Origin: Pegea sp. RAD2-039
Lineage: Eukaryota; Chordata; Thaliacea; Salpida; Salpidae
Assembly (NCBI GenBank): GCA_034620365.1
Contig: JAQGEQ010000213.1
Location: 1,054,001 to 1,118,000, forward strand
Direction: 5' to 3'
Length of the DNA stretch: 64,000 nucleotides
Shown: positions 38,674 through 50,565 of the stretch, in pieces
Layout of the letters: each line of letters starts with the position of its first letter
Position numbering within the stretch: position 1 is the first letter of the stretch
Translations under genes and position numbers: made by a program
Notes under the pieces: model-generated
Databases searched by the model: none
What the model was told of the DNA's origin: nothing
Seen by the model: only the letters and a program-made list of their open reading frames with translations

Positions 38674-41129
38674 TTTTAGTGATCAATTTAGTTTTCTAAT
38701 TTAGACTACATAAAGTATGTAAACGTTTAGTATAATAAAAGCGTCTTTATGCGCAGATGTATATACGGTTCTCATTCGGTAATAGTCTGTGTTGTAGGCA
38801 TTGTTAATATATTTGTTTATTAATTTGTTAGTCGCCTTAATAATTTGAATAAAGCTCGATATAAACAGCCATTATCATTACACGAAGGTAATTTAAGACT
38901 GCGTAAGAAATATTTTGTCCTTCTCTTTTTATGCCAATTTTCATTTTTAGCAGCATTTAGTGAAATTTATCTAGAATCTCTATAAACTGGGTTTTGTGGT
39001 TTTTTGCTTTCAACATTTTATTTCTTACTTTACTCATACTATTGATTAAGTATTTTATTAATTCTTAATATCTACATGCGCATGATGTATTTTAGTAATG
39101 ATCACTTTTATCATATTATGATCATAATTATTACTTTCTATTGTGCTAGTTCAGAACTTCATCTCTTTTTTTTTAACTACTCACAATTTATCCCAATAAA
39201 AATTAGAAAGAACAAGTCAATTGATAAGACAAAGCAAAAGACCCTTTAAAATTGCTTATTTGAAAACAATTAAACCTAAAACATTGAATCTTTTTTAAGA
39301 ACAGATTTAATTAACATTTGGTTAAACATTAACATACTCTACCGAAAGTACATCTATTGATCTTTTTTAAATTTTCAGAAGCATTTCATTCTTATGAGCA
39401 GGCTATAGCAAATAATAGCGAACTTATAGACTCACCTAATTCTTGTGCAGACTAAAATCATTCAACAGATTTCAGTCAGTGTAATGATAATAACCCTTTA
39501 AGAGAGTTTACTCAATTATAAAAGGCGGCTAATGATAACGGTCAACAACGACTGAGTGAACGACAAAAGAATGGGCTAGTATTTTGAAAGAGACTATAAT
39601 AACTTGATGACACATTCACGCAAGCGGTAAAATACTCTTTTGATATACAATTCAAATATACAACAGTGATTTGAAACAATATTCAATGTTGAAATTACGC
39701 AAACTTAAAGTTAACTTTTCTGATCAAATTAAATAAGCTTTTTTATTAAAGTTTTAAAATGCAGTTTTGATACAATATCCAAAAAAATTTGTTTGACTGC
39801 TTGAACATATTTTACTGTTACCTCTAACAAACTGTACCAAACTTCTGGTGTAAGGCAGCTAAGATAAAATGTCTGACTAAAAAGTACAAGATAACTCAAC
39901 TAATATCAAAATATACAAAGAGAAAATGACGTGTACTTACTGTTACAGGAAACTAACTTTTAAAGATCGGCACTTGAAACTGTAATACGTACTGTTAAAG
40001 TAAAAGAAAAAGTAAAAATAAATAATTTTGTCTGCTTCCGGTATCGTCGTGAGAGCTAAATAAATTTGGACTTTTTTTATATAATAAGATAAATATAATT
40101 TTAATACATTAGTAAATCAATGATAATTATAAAACATTTCATTAATTTGTATTCTGTAGAAGCCAAATTTACACTTATTCCAGGATCTTGAGAAATACGA
40201 AAAAAATCAGAAAAAGTTGAAACTAGTAATTGCTACAATGGGGCCAAACAAAGGAGCCTACTTCTTAGTATATGGGTCTCAACAGCAATCTTCGTTTTTA
40301 TATCAATTCTGGCAAATCTTCAGTTTTAAGATTTTTTTGAACCAAAAAGATTTTTAATCATCACTATCAAGTAATCAAAGGTTTTTATTTCTCGTTTTCA
40401 TTCAAAGGATTGACTTATGCTACTATTTTGTCCATTAGTTTTTAAGAGTAATTCTATCTCATGTCCAATCACGGACAGCTAGTGACATTGTATTGGCTTA
40501 CAAATAGGTTTTATAACGATTTCTCCGAGTAGTCTATGTTTAGAGGAAAGATATACCAACAAATTGCCTTCACGATTATAATTCAAAAAGTATACTTTCA
40601 TTTTAATTTGAAAAATCTAAACTTCACATCTATTATGTAACTCTGAAAACGACAACCTCTTGGAAACAACGATTTTGCTCTTTCAACTGTAGTTTTTCAC
40701 CATCAAAGTCTATCATTTAAAGTCGACGGAGTCTTGCATTTCTATTTTACGCTTCGATTTTTCTTGTCATCTTATTCACCAGATGTTTGATAGAAAATAA
40801 AAGAAGACATTTACAGGTTGAATTTCATTTCTGCGCTATGACATCAGCAAAAAAGCTTGTTAAGTTTAGTTAAGCTTTTATATATTTTTATTTTTTCAAT
40901 AATTTTACTTATTGTCTAAGATCATTTAAACTTCATATTCACTGAGTATATAAAGAAACAGAAAAAAGAAAAAAGAAATTACTTAGATATGTCAAAATAA
41001 ATCTTATAGTGATTTTTTTGAGGAAGTCTTGATTTAATTTTCATTTTGAAACTAAAACTTTTGAGAAGTAAAAGTGTTTAGAATTTGTTTTAACTATAAA
41101 TGTAATCTCAATCCACTGTAAGATAAAGA
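38674..41129. other. AT-rich intergenic region
   Basis: No gene supported. A stretch at 39378-39675 after a consensus acceptor (tttcag) reads partly protein-like but has five stops. Nothing else stands out. Confidence 0.45.
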
Positions 41130-42076
41130 TGTTTATTTTTAATTTTTGTAAAACAATAATGAGCTTGTTGTGTGGGCCAGAATCAAACGGTTTAGCAAAA
41201 TCGAGATATATGATGTCTATTCATAAGAAAAGTGAGATGTTGAGTCAGGGAAGATCACCGTTTCACAAAGCCCTGCTGGACATCAGATACTAGATGGTGC
41301 TCCATCAAATGACTGGTCATGTGGTTGTGAATGATCTGCAGATAACTGAAGCCAGCGAATTTGGTCTGTAGTTAAGTGCATTGTTTCTGGGACCTTTTTT
41401 ATGAATAGGAGTAATGATAGCTTTCTTCCTAATTTGTGGAACTCATCCTCACCTCAGAGTCATATTAAGGAGTTTTTTAAACAAAATGGAGATCTGATCA
41501 AGGGTGTTAGGAACTGATGATTTTAAAGAAGAATTAGTCTTAGTTACCATATCGACCATTATATCAAGATCTATCATCTCAGAGATGATCGGTTATAAAA
41601 ACGCCACTAAATTGATTGTTTAGCAATTCAGCTTTATTCTCTGGTTCCATCACAAGCTTGTTGCTGTTATCAATCAAGGGAGGTATTTGAGATCTCGCCT
41701 TAAGCTTGTGATTTATTAAAAAAGCTGGGTGAAGATTAGACTGCAATTCCTCTTCTTAAATTTAAATTACAAATATATTTTTCTTGTAGAAATTAGAAAT
41801 AGATTTCTTGTAAACTATGCAAAGATCTTTGTACAGAGATTTGATGGAAGGGTCTGCTTTAGTTTGTTAGTATAGGAGGGTTTTTAATTGTTGTAAATTC
41901 CTTAAATATCTGGGCAAATGTAGTTTTTTGTTGACTCTATAAAAAGGTATGAATTTTTCGATTGACTCTTTAACGATGTCAATAAACCTTGAGTAAATAG
42001 TATTGATGTCTTCTGAGGAGTTGAAAACATAAATCCAGTCAACATCTGATAGTTTTGATACCATAATAAGTTCCAC
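41130..42076 (-). mobile_element. Decayed LINE (non-LTR retrotransposon) reverse transcriptase fragment
   Basis: On the minus strand, in order: the endonuclease-to-RT linker (41867-42076, open for 69 codons, with LSDVDWIYVF and SIEKFIPFYRVNKK), then RT-region pieces interrupted by stops and frame changes. These are AIITPIHKKGPRNN followed by LNYRPNSL (about 41365-41425), VSDVQQGFVKR (about 41255-41290), and motif A, DIIYLDFAKPFD (41182-41217), with the first catalytic Asp. The pattern matches CR1/Jockey-type LINEs. Downstream RT motifs including the YADD box, and the 5' endonuclease, are not seen. It is dead and truncated, and no target-site duplication was found. Confidence 0.85.
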
Positions 42077-42862
42077 GATAAAAACTCCGTTTGCTTCGAG
42101 TTTTAACGTTCATTCTTTAAACATTTCTCATAGTACAAAAGCGAAAGTTAAAAGATAGCGCTAAATAACTACCTTGAAAACAGTGTTACTAAAAAAGATC
42201 TTAGAGTTATGAAAAAGGTCAGCTAAAAGTAAGATGAACGTTTATCAAAAAAAAGTCACTCTTTTGCCAATTATTAAAGATTTGTAACAGCAAACCTAAA
42301 AACAATTTTTTGAATTTGTTGTATCTTCATAACAGCAGTTAATACTAATTTTACAGAAGTACTAAAATAAACAATATAAAGTTGTATTTAGAACCGTTTA
42401 ATTATAAAACTAAAATATTTTTTGAACAAACAGATATAACTTTATCATGATTAAAAACAATGGATAATCTACTGTGGTACAGTCATCAAACAATCATTCC
42501 TGTCGTAATATCAACGTTACAAAGGAGGCTTGCACTGGAAACTTCCTTGTCATTTGTCATTCCAGATAACCAAAAAGTAGTTTACTTCCTTACTTGTAGT
42601 TTACTTTTTCTTTTGGTTCATCAAGACTTATAGTCAAGTTATAATTTATTTCCATTTAGTTTTTTATCTAGTGAGAAATTAGTTGATTCAAAGTAAGTCA
42701 GATTAGATTGAAAATTACATTAGATAAATGTAATTCTAACTAAATGTACATATTTGAGTTAAAATTTGAAATAGGCTTCAATAATCAACGGTTTGTCTAT
42801 TAAAGGGTAATAGATAAGCACATTAAGTTTTTTCAACTATAAGGGAACGTTTACTGATCAAA
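42077..42862. other. Intergenic, presumed promoter of the TSR-cbEGF gene
   Basis: AT-rich, no open frame of note and no clear core promoter element. It separates the LINE relic from the start codon of the next gene. Confidence 0.4.
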
Positions 42863-45800
42863 ATGATAAAGTTGATTTGGTTGTTGACTATTTTCCTGTT
42901 TACAAATGACAGCTTTTGTCAAAGGTAAACTAATTATAAAAAGTATTTATTTATGTAACATACAAGCGAAATTTCTTTTTTATATCAGCATAATTAGTTT
43001 ATTTATAATTTTTAGTTTAAAAAGTTTCAAAGTAGAACTTTGTTTCCTAAGCATCTAAACATCTGAGCTTTATACATATATCAAAAACTTAAGCTGTTAT
43101 TTTTGAATGAAAATAGAAGTAGGACTAGAAGAGGTCTTAGATGCCGACCGATAAATTGTCAATGGAGCTGGAGTAAATGTAGTGCTCAATGTGGATCTGG
43201 AGTACAGTCTCCTAATGTGACTATGGAACAGAACTCTTGTGGATCCTGTAATTTGCCCCCTTCAAGGAAATGTAATACAGCTGCTTGTAAATGTAAGTCA
43301 AATATTTCTGCATCTAAAGCAAAACGTTTGTATATTTTATTAAAACAGTTTTAAGATTAAAAAAATTCGCTTAAATCATGTTTAAACAAAACTGACGAGC
43401 GATTCGGTATAATCTTTTTTAGCTTCTTGCATTTTTGATCAATGGAGTTCATGGAGTGAATGTTCTAAATCTTGTGGAACTGGTCAGAAATTTCGCAGTA
43501 GAATTGCAACAAGTGACGCTGAAACTGAATGCTTCGAACCTTTTATTGATATCCAGACATGTAATGAACAATGTTGTCCACACAATTGTACCTGGTCGCA
43601 ATGGGCCAGAATTGGGTCCTGTTCGAAAAGTTGTGGCTCAGGTAGTTTAAACAGAACAAGATCTATTGAGTCCCATTCAGTATGTGGTGGTTTCAACTGT
43701 ACCGGACCAATTAGCAGCCTCATAAAATGTAATACTCAATGCTGTCCAGTAGATTGTCAGTGGGCTAAGTGGTCTGAATTTGGGTCATGCTCTGCGTCTT
43801 GTGATGGGGGAACAAAACTAAGGTCAAGAACTATTCTTCAGTCTGCTAATTGTGACGGAAACCCGTGTACTGGTTCTTTTATTGATTCCGAGCGTTGTAA
43901 TACTGAATGCTGTAATGTTGACTGTAGCTGGCAGATGTGGGGTCCATATGGAGCATGCTCAAAGACTTGTGGTTCTGGTGTTAAAGTCAGAACTAGAACT
44001 ATCGATAGTAATCGACAATGTCTTGGACAACTGTGTGAAGGAGACACTAGTGAAGAAATTATTTGCAATACGAATTTTTGCCCAATTGATTGCAAATGGA
44101 GCCCGTGGTCTGATTGGGGCTCATGCTCTGCTAGTTGTGGTGTTGGAACTGAAATGAAATCCAGAAGCTTTGAAGTTGAGGCTCAATACAATGGAACCCA
44201 ATGCTTTGGTCCAAGCTTCGAAACAAGGTTGAATCTTTTAACTACATAAATAATTACAAAACAAACTTCAAAATATTTTAAAAATAGATAAAGAAAATTT
44301 TGAAAAATTTGTTTTTAACGATTCAACTGATTTATTTGTAGGGCGTGTAATGAAAGCTGTTGCCCGACTGAATGTGTTTGGGCTGAGTGGTCATCATGGA
44401 GCAAGTAAGCTTGAGCTGGATTCTTATGATGATAGCTTTGAACATAATTTCTTATAGTTGCAGTAAAAGCTGTGGAGGAGGCATTTTAACTAGATCACGT
44501 GAGATTAAAGAAGAAGCGCAGTGTGGTGGAGCTTTGTGTAACATTGAAGAAGCAACAGAAATAGAAAGTTGTAACTTAAATTGCTGCCCAGGTACAACAA
44601 CATTTTAAGTCCTCACTAAGACTTTCTAAATAACTTGTATCAACAGTGGATTGTCTCTTTTCACAATGGGGATCTTGGAGTCCTTGTTCAGCTTCATGTG
44701 GAACTTCAGGTGTAACACATCGGGTTAGAAACATCACACATCTAGCAAGTTGTGGAGGTAAAAATTGTGAGGGAAGCGACCAAGATAAGAAACTCTGTAA
44801 TGTGTTCTGCCTCAACAATGGAACTATTGATGAAGAATCCAACAGTTGTGAATGTGCTTCGGGATGGAAGGGAGAATGCTGTGGTCAAGGTAAAATAGAC
44901 TTTAAATCTTTTACGAAATGTAGAAAGTGAACTTTCTGGCTCAATATAGTCATAATACATCTCACAAGTAATGTTGCAATATAATATAACTATATCAATC
45001 TATATATCTATTATTATAGTCTATCTTTGTGGTGTAGTGGTTACCGTACTCGCCCGTCAGGCGGGGAGTTTGTTTTTGAACCAAGGTGGACACATATTTG
45101 CGACAAGGAAAGGTCCATTAAAACCCAAATTTAAAGCCGTAGTTGGAGTTTTGTAGGCAGCCCATCACTGTACTAAGTGTCTTTTGGCAGCTCCTAGGAC
45201 GCTAGTCGGGCATAGGTACATCATTGCGTCTGCTCCACTATACTATTGGCATAAAGATTGGAATCCTGATGTGGGCAACAACTAGATATTCATAATTTCT
45301 GCCTTCGTATATATGGTTGCATATATGCATGGTCGTTCTCGGTCAAAGCTGGCCAAGATAATGATACAATTGTAATATGGTTTATTTTAATAATATGTTT
45401 GTAGATGAGAATGAATGTGACATGGAAACTCATAATTGCAATCACTTGGCAGTTTGTACAAACACAATCGGAAATTTCACTTGTTCTTGTAAAGAGGGAT
45501 TTAGTGGTGATGGTTACGATTGTGAAAGTAAATAGTTATCAAAATTGATTGGAATTTAGCTAGTAAAAACTATTATAAAATAATTCACTAATTTTCTACT
45601 GAATATAGTTTCAAAAAAACTACTATAATTTTGTTCATAGTGAATATTTATTTAAATAGTGATTGTGTTTTGTACACTTCAGATACAAATGAATGTTTGG
45701 GTTCAGACCACAACTGTGGTGGTTTAACCAAATGCACTGATACATTCGGTAGTTATAAATGTATTTGCTTATATGGAGACAATGGCGATGAAAATGATTG

Positions 45801-48800
45801 CAAAGGTTAAAATTTATTTTTTCAAATTTAATTATGAAATACAAATTCAATTTCATCTTCATCTTCATCTTTATATAGATTTTAACGACTGTATTGGTGA
45901 AGAACATGGCTGTCAGAAGAATGCTGAATGCTTTTATCGCAACTATACAGCTGAATGTTCTTGTAAGCCTGGATATAGGAGCAACGGGACGGATTGTGAA
46001 GGTTTATTTGTTTATAGATACTAGATATAACCGTTACAAATAATTAAAAGAATGAAAAAGACTGTTTAGTTTTTAAAACTAACTTTTCTAGTTAGTTAGC
46101 CAAGGCGTAGTTTAATCAAATACAAATTATACAAATTCATTTTTATAAAGCTGCTATCTGTACCTTATTATAGATATAAATGAATGTTTGGAAGACTTAA
46201 ACAATTGCAATAGCAAAGCGAACTGTTCGAATTTGGAAGGAAGTTTTAGCTGTAAATGTAAGGACGGTTTTACTGGAAATGGAACTTCTTGTATAGGTAG
46301 GTAACAAAATTAAGTTGAAAAATATAAAGTGGGTGAAGTGTACGATTCAAGCAAATATTTCAATTTGATGCTAAAGTTTATTAGCAAAAATAACAAAATT
46401 TTAAGTTTTGTAGATAAGCAATAAATAGACAAAATTGTAATCATAAACACTATGACTCCTTAGAATAGACTAAACCATCATCTTTATTTTCTTGACTAGA
46501 ATTTATTTTTAGATGTAAATGAATGTGAGGAAGGCGAACATAATTGTGATCCAAATGCAAATTGTATCAATCACAATGGTTGGTTTGGATGTGTTTGTCA
46601 TCCTGGCTATACAGGAAATGGGTTTGTTTGTTCAGGTAAAACAATTTTAGTTTATAACAATTTTCCTGATATTTTTTACAGCAATAAAGTGATTTTTAAT
46701 ATTTGTAAATATAATTTATCTAAAAAGTTGAAAAACTGTATAGAATAATGATTTAATATTTTGGTTTTTACAGAAATAAATGAATGTGAGCTAGGAACAT
46801 ATGCATGTGATAAAAATGCTAACTGCTTGAATACGAATGGTAGCTATAACTGTAGATGTAAGCCTGGGTTTTCTGGTAATGAAAGTTTTTGCAATGGTGA
46901 GTTTTACAAGCCTTTAATGTTACTAGCTATTTGTTATCTAAATAGTATATCAATGAGCTCCTTTTAATTAGCTTTAATTTTGTTAATGATAATTTATCAA
47001 AATTTGTGTTTAGATATTGACGAATGTCTTAACGCTGACCTTTGCGAGTCTCCTAATACAGAATGTGTCAATACAGAAGGCTCATTTTCTTGTAAATGCA
47101 TTGGTGGTTATTTTGGTGAGATAGATAACTGTACAAGTAAGTTGCTTCTTCAGTATTTTTACATCCACATAGAACAGTAAATAACAAGTGTAAGTAAAAG
47201 ATAAACTTAAGTGAGGAAATTTATGATTTTGTGCATTAAGTTGTAACAACATTATTTCATTATCATCAGATATAAACGAATGTTTGGATAGTGCCACCGG
47301 ATGTGATGTAAACGCAGCCTGTGCAGATACAGAAGGAAGTTATAAGTGTTATTGTCTTGAAGGGTATAAAGGAAATGGTTTTGAGTGTACAGGTAAACTT
47401 ATTTCAAATAAAGTTTTATATTGCAATACATTTTTACTAAACAGATATTGATGAATGTGTTTTAAATCCCGATATATGTGGAGTGGGAAGTGAGTGTCGT
47501 AACACATTGGGATCATACAGCTGTTCATGTTCAGTTGGTTATACAGGAGTTGGGCAAAATTGTACTAGTAAGTTACATAACTCACAACTTCTTTTACAAA
47601 TCCTCATTAGAGTTTTGTAACTCAAATGACTCTCAACTATCATGATATTTTTAATAATATTTTTAAACTATTCTAACGTGGATTAATTAACTTTTTATTT
47701 CAGATATAAATGAATGTGATAACGAATACGGTATTTGTAGCTTGAAGGCAGATTGTGAAGATACTATAGGAAGTTATCAATGTGTTTGCAATCGGGGCTA
47801 TAAGTTGTACGAAGAAGATTGTATTGGTGAGATTAGCTTTATTTTAGAATTAAAGTATATTAGAAAAAATAACATTAACTCCTTTACAGATATTGATGAA
47901 TGTGAAGACCATGTACATGAATGCTCCAAAAATTCTAAATGTGTGAACAATCAAGGCTCATATAGATGTACATGTCTACCAGGTTTCTTCAAAACAGGAA
48001 AAACTTGTTCAGGTTAGCTTGAAATTTCTATAAGTATTTTTATAAACTGAAGCTTACATTTCCAAAATTTAGTTTACATTTGACTGATAATAAAAACATT
48101 CCATGAATTTTCGATAAAGACTTTATTATGACTTTATTAAGAGTGTTTTCTTCTCAGATATTGATGAATGTTGTTCTTTTTTGCACAATTGTCACCCACT
48201 GGCTAACTGCTTTAACACTGAAGGAAGCTACGAATGTCATTGCTTCAGTGGTTATTATGGAAATGGGACTCATTGTGAAGGTTTTAGTTGGACATTCAAT
48301 GTAAGCCTCTTTGAGTAATGAAGAATATTTTTTTATAGAATATGAAAGTCGACAAGGGTCTGATACTATTTGTCATCCTAATGCTTATAAGCCCTTTTAT
48401 AATGAACCTGATAATTGTGTTTGTTTGGACGGGTATGAAGGAGACGGTTTTAATTGCAAAGGTTATTTATCATATTGTATTCAGTGTTTGATTTTCAAAA
48501 TTAACAACAACTAAATCCTATCTTTTAATCAAGACATAAACGAATGTGAAGACGATCCTTGCGATTCAAACTCTAATTGTCTCAACTCAATTGGCAGCTT
48601 TCAATGTGTATGTCATCCAGGATATTATGGAAATGGAATACTTTGTCTGGGTAAGATCAATAAATAAAACCAAAATTAAAAAGTTTGAAAAGTTTTTTAC
48701 AAAAATTGAATAAGTATTTGTACACCAAAATAAGATGAAGATACTCTTTTCTCACTCATACTTTAATACAATTAATTTTAGATATTAATGAATGTTTATA

Positions 48801-50565
48801 TACTGAATTTGCCGACAAATGTAACAAGGATGGTCGGTGTGAAAACAACCCGGGAAGTTTTGTATGCGAATGTAATATTGGATTCAATGGAAATGGATTT
48901 AGCTGTTCAAGTAACTCTGACCATTCAGGGTGAAAAACTTTCTGTAATAACAAATTTCCAATTAGATATTAATGAATGTAATGAAAAGCCTTGCCATGAT
49001 GTGGCTGCATGTAGTGATACAATCGGAAGTTATACTTGTACTTGCACACAAGGTTATGAAGGAGATGGCTACATTTGCACTGGTAAATTAAAATCATAAT
49101 ACACCAAAAATAACTAATAATTTTATTAAAATTGTTCTTTAATTTTCTTCTAACCTCTTCTAGATATTAATGAATGCAAGGAAGGAATTTATGAATGTCA
49201 CAAAGATGCAAAGTGCATCAATACTAAAGGATCCTATCAATGTCAATGTTTGTTGGGTTATCGAGGAGACGGTTTCAATTGCACAAGTTTGTTTCCCTCG
49301 AAATGACTGATGACCTTTCTTGTATTTTAAATGTATATTTTTCATAGATATTAACGAGTGCAAGGGTCTTAGATCTGAACACGGTTGCGATGTAAACGCC
49401 TATTGTAATGACAACCATGGCAGCTACGAATGTATCTGTAAGCCTGGATACTTTGGAAATGGCTTTATTTGCTCAGGCAAGTTTGAATGATATTTAAACT
49501 AAAACAAAAGAATATAAAAAGCTGACTGTTTTCCTTTACAGATGTTGATGAGTGCGAAGCAGAAACTTATGATTGTCCATTGAATTCAGTTTGTGTCAAT
49601 ACGCCAGCATCTTATCTGTGTGATTGCTTACCAGGTTTTTATACAAATGGAAACACTTGCGATGGTAAATCTTATCTGAAGATGTTTCATCCAAATTATT
49701 GAAATATTTGTCATCAGATATCGATGAATGTTGTTCTCATCTTCACGAATGTAATCCTTGGGCTGATTGCATCAATAATGCAGGAAGTTATAAGTGTGTT
49801 TGTCAAGATGGGTTTATTGGAGACGGAAAAGTTTGTGAAAGTAACTAAATTCAAAAAGATTTTGAATCAAACATAATTTATGTGCTAATAGCTAAAATGA
49901 CTTTCTATTCAAACTAACATCACTTATTTTATAAGATCAAAATCAATGTGTTTCTGGGAGCCTGTGTGATACAAATGCACAATGTTTCAACAAAAATGGA
50001 ACCGAACAATGTAGCTGCATACGCGGTTTTAAGGGTGATGGATTTACTTGCTCAGGTAGTTCTACGGCTAATTTACAGTAAAAATAGTTTCTACATATAT
50101 ATAGTTTTAATTTCTTGATTTTTTTAAAGATGTTAATGAATGTGAAACAACACCTTGCCACCAACATGCATCTTGCCTTAATTTAGAAGGAAGTTACGAT
50201 TGTATTTGTCAGCTTGGTTACACTGGAAATGGTCTACTCTGTAACGGTAAGTAAACATTTTCTTATTCATACAATCATTTGAAGTTATAATTGGATTATT
50301 GGCTTATTTTTGACATCTACTTGAAGATGTGGACGAGTGTTTGATGGGAACCTCTAACTGTGATGTAAATGCCGATTGTATAAACTTAGAAGGAGGCTTT
50401 CAATGCAAATGAAAGACGGTTATTTTGGTGACGGATTTAAATGCTCAGGCAATAAACATCTTTTATATTTGATGACAAACTTCTAATTTAATACCTTTAA
50501 GCAACATTCGCTTTCAACATTTATAGTAAATTTTTCAATTTTTTACAGATATTTATTGGAAATAA
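42863..50565 (+). CDS. Secreted multi-TSR, multi-cbEGF matrix protein (frame break in last EGF exon)
   Basis: Exon 1 (42863-42924) gives a signal peptide, [20 protein letters not shown]. TSRs follow in exons 43117-43292, 43423-44227, 44342-44404 and 44458-44591, eight in all counting the next exon. Exon 44647-44889 carries the last TSR plus an EGF-like module ([12 protein letters not shown]). Then 23 EGF exons run from 45405 to 50448, nearly all starting D(I/V)(D/N)EC, the calcium-binding form, and all entered in phase 1. Long cbEGF trains form stiff, calcium-dependent rods, as in fibrillins. The 23rd EGF exon lacks one base in a Cys codon, producing TGA at 50410-50412; if that is ignored, the next acceptor (50549) gives only DIYWK and stop at 50565. 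No membrane helix is seen, unlike the paralogue at 23045-28356. I cannot tell whether the break is real or a sequence error. Confidence 0.88.
45019..45380 (+). mobile_element. tRNA-derived SINE in an intron
   Basis: A block of normal base composition in an AT-rich intron (44890-45404). It opens with a tRNA-like head: A box TGGTGTAGTGG at 45030-45040 is a perfect match to the pol III consensus, and a B-box-like TTTTTGAACC lies at about 45073-45082, 43 nt on, the spacing of a real tRNA. The piece between reads TTACCGTACTCGCCCGTCAG then GCGGGGAG, closest in my memory to tRNA-Asp(GUC). An unrelated body of about 280 nt follows, without coding potential. Same strand as the host gene. The 3' edge is approximate. 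Confidence 0.7.
45405..50448 (+). repeat. Train of 23 single-module EGF exons, all phase 1-1
   Basis: Each exon is about 115-131 nt (typically 123), begins with the last two bases of an Asp (or Glu/Gln) codon, and encodes one EGF module of about 40 residues. Starts near 45405, 45683, 45879, 46174, 46514, 46773, 47014, 47269, 47445, 47703, 47890, 48158, 48340, 48536, 48781, 48966, 49164, 49348, 49542, 49719, 49937, 50130 and 50327. Symmetric phase-1 exons can be duplicated without breaking frame. Module 13 (48340) lacks the calcium-binding start and one Cys pair. Confidence 0.9.

Noticed and set aside
39378..39675. Decayed exon after a tttcag acceptor (EAFHSYEQAIANNSEL...)
   Set aside because: Five in-frame stops in about 99 codons is close to chance density here, and no family is recognised.
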